6,318 bases of DNA, taken from Opitutia bacterium. GTDB lineage: Bacteria > Verrucomicrobiota > Verrucomicrobiia > Opitutales > Opitutaceae. The notes beneath the pieces were generated by a model. The model saw only the letters and a program-made list of their open reading frames with translations, was not told the DNA's origin and ran no database searches. Position 1 is the first letter of the stretch. The number at the start of each line of letters is the position of its first letter. This document shows positions 5,344 through 6,318 of this stretch, piece after piece. The stretch lies in contig JANXWT010000189.1 in the NCBI GenBank assembly GCA_025351035.1, forward strand, positions 1 through 6,318, read 5' to 3'. A program made the position numbers and the translations under genes.

Positions 5344-6318
5344 ATGGCCAAAAAATCCAAAGCCAAAAAGCCCGCCCGCAAGGCCGCGCCCTCCAAGAAA
5401 CCCGCCGCCAAAGCCGCCCCCGCGCGCCAGGCCCTCAAGTGCGTCTACTCCTGGGGCGCCGGCAAAGCCGACGGCCACGGCGGCATGAAAAATCTCCTCG
5501 GCGGCAAGGGCGCCAACCTCGCCGAGATGACGCGCATCGGGCTCCCCGTGCCCCCGGGCTTCACCATCACCACCGAAGTCTGCACCTATTTCTACGCCCA
5601 CAAGAAAACCTACCCGAAGGAACTGCAGGGCCAGATGGAAGCCGGCATCGCCCGCATGGAAAAAATCATGGGCACGCGCTTCGGCGCCACCGACGGCATG
5701 CCGCTCCTCGTCGCCGTCCGCTCCGGCGCGCGCGACTCGATGCCGGGCATGATGGACACCATCCTCAACCTCGGCCTCAACGACCAGACCGTCCTCGCCC
5801 TCGTCAACGCGACAAAGAACGAGCGCTTCGCGTGGGACTGCTACCGCCGTTTCATCCAGATGTATGGCGACGTCGTCCTCGGCGTGCAGAAGAACGAAGG
5901 CGAAGACCACGAGCCGTTCGAGACCGTCATCGAAAATTTCAAGCACGAGACCTACCACCGCGACATCGTCGACAGCGAGCTGACCGCCGCCGACCAGCGC
6001 GAACTCGTCGCGCGCTTCAAGGCCCTCGTGCTTGAGCGCACCGGTCACGTGTTCCCGAACGATCCGTGGGAACAGCTGCGCGGCGCCGCGGGTGCCGTGT
6101 TCGGCTCGTGGATGAACGACCGGGCGTGCGTCTACCGGCGACAGTACGGCATTCCCGACGAGTGGGGCACCGCCTGCAACATCATGGCGATGGTGTTCGG
6201 CAATCTCGGCGACGACTGCGCCACCGGCGTGGCCCTGACGCGCGACGGCTCGCTCGGCGCTCCCGGCATGTGCGGCGATTATCTCATCAACGCGCAGGGC
6301 GAGGATGTCGTCAACGGT
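5344..6318 (+). CDS. ppdK: Pyruvate, phosphate dikinase, N-terminal part (3' end outside window)
   Basis: PPDK interconverts pyruvate, ATP and phosphate with phosphoenolpyruvate, AMP and pyrophosphate in the cytoplasm, serving glycolysis or gluconeogenesis. The first 325 residues of a usually ~870-910-residue protein are present, covering most of the ATP-grasp nucleotide-binding domain. Motifs are NLLGGKGANLAEM (50-62), PVPPGFTITTE (68-78), VRSGARDSMPGMMDTILNLG (125-144), YRRFIQMYGDVV (about 170-181) and the GDYLINAQGEDVV stretch near the window end. By remembered alignment with the Clostridium symbiosum enzyme, K55 and R126 match ATP-binding K22 and R92. The phosphohistidine and PEP/pyruvate domains lie outside. 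Residues 1-32 form an unusual basic tail with 9 Lys, 11 Ala, 4 Pro and no acidic residue, absent from the usual enzyme. ATG 5344 is the only ATG upstream of the conserved core, although it lacks a Shine-Dalgarno. Codon use is strongly biased to C-ending codons, consistent with high expression. The gene is divergent from tatC. Confidence 0.95.
   Translation, partial: MAKKSKAKKPARKAAPSKKPAAKAAPARQALKCVYSWGAGKADGHGGMKNLLGGKGANLAEMTRIGLPVPPGFTITTEVCTYFYAHKKTYPKELQGQMEAGIARMEKIMGTRFGATDGMPLLVAVRSGARDSMPGMMDTILNLGLNDQTVLALVNATKNERFAWDCYRRFIQMYGDVVLGVQKNEGEDHEPFETVIENFKHETYHRDIVDSELTAADQRELVARFKALVLERTGHVFPNDPWEQLRGAAGAVFGSWMNDRACVYRRQYGIPDEWGTACNIMAMVFGNLGDDCATGVALTRDGSLGAPGMCGDYLINAQGEDVVNG

Noticed and set aside
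5016..6035. Plus-strand open frame (339 codons) spanning the tatC-ppdK region
   Set aside because: It crosses antisense tatC, the intergenic region and an alternative frame of ppdK. Its Arg/Pro/His-rich translation is characteristic of a shifted frame.
5167..6048. Minus-strand open frame (293 codons) opposite ppdK
   Set aside because: It is antisense to unmistakable PPDK motifs and rich in Gly/Ala/Val/Asp, a typical shadow of C-biased codons.

Overview
This GC-rich window, with strong C/G preference at third codon positions, looks like chromosomal DNA of a Gram-negative heterotroph. A TonB-dependent outer-membrane receptor shows there is an outer membrane. The combination of a PocR-domain regulator, a receptor with a TonB-box-like VKLEKFEVR segment, a TatC with a polar N-terminal extension, and frequent GTG/TTG starts with poor Shine-Dalgarno sequences suggests Verrucomicrobiota, perhaps Opitutaceae. 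That placement rests on remembered family features, not a search.

Layout from left to right. (1) The first ~446 bases hold the N-terminal part of a PocR-domain sensory protein on the minus strand, probably an AraC-type regulator whose C-terminus lies outside the window. (2) A short divergent region (about 447-557) carries a perfect 6-bp-arm inverted repeat. (3) A GNAT acetyltransferase ORF on the plus strand runs without a stop into a small two-helix membrane module. (4) After a 31-bp gap comes a plus-strand MntR-type regulator of the DtxR family with all six expected metal ligands. (5) Converging on it with only 10 bp between stops is an 820-residue TonB-dependent receptor on the minus strand. 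(6) tatC lies 18 bp upstream of the receptor on the same strand, so the two are probably cotranscribed. (7) A divergent region of about 185 bp contains three TTGCGC repeats at 21-22 bp spacing and a TTGACA hexamer. (8) The plus-strand gene for pyruvate, phosphate dikinase (ppdK) begins with an unusual Lys/Ala/Pro-rich tail and runs off the right end.

The genes do not form one pathway. They cover ligand sensing, acetylation, manganese-responsive regulation, outer-membrane uptake, folded-protein export and central carbon metabolism. I see no mobile element, CRISPR array, tRNA or rRNA, and no convincing new multi-gene system. The points most worth a second look are the GNAT-membrane fusion, the basic tail on PPDK, the close tatC-receptor arrangement and the phased TTGCGC repeats. 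No stretch over 300 bases lacks a gene.
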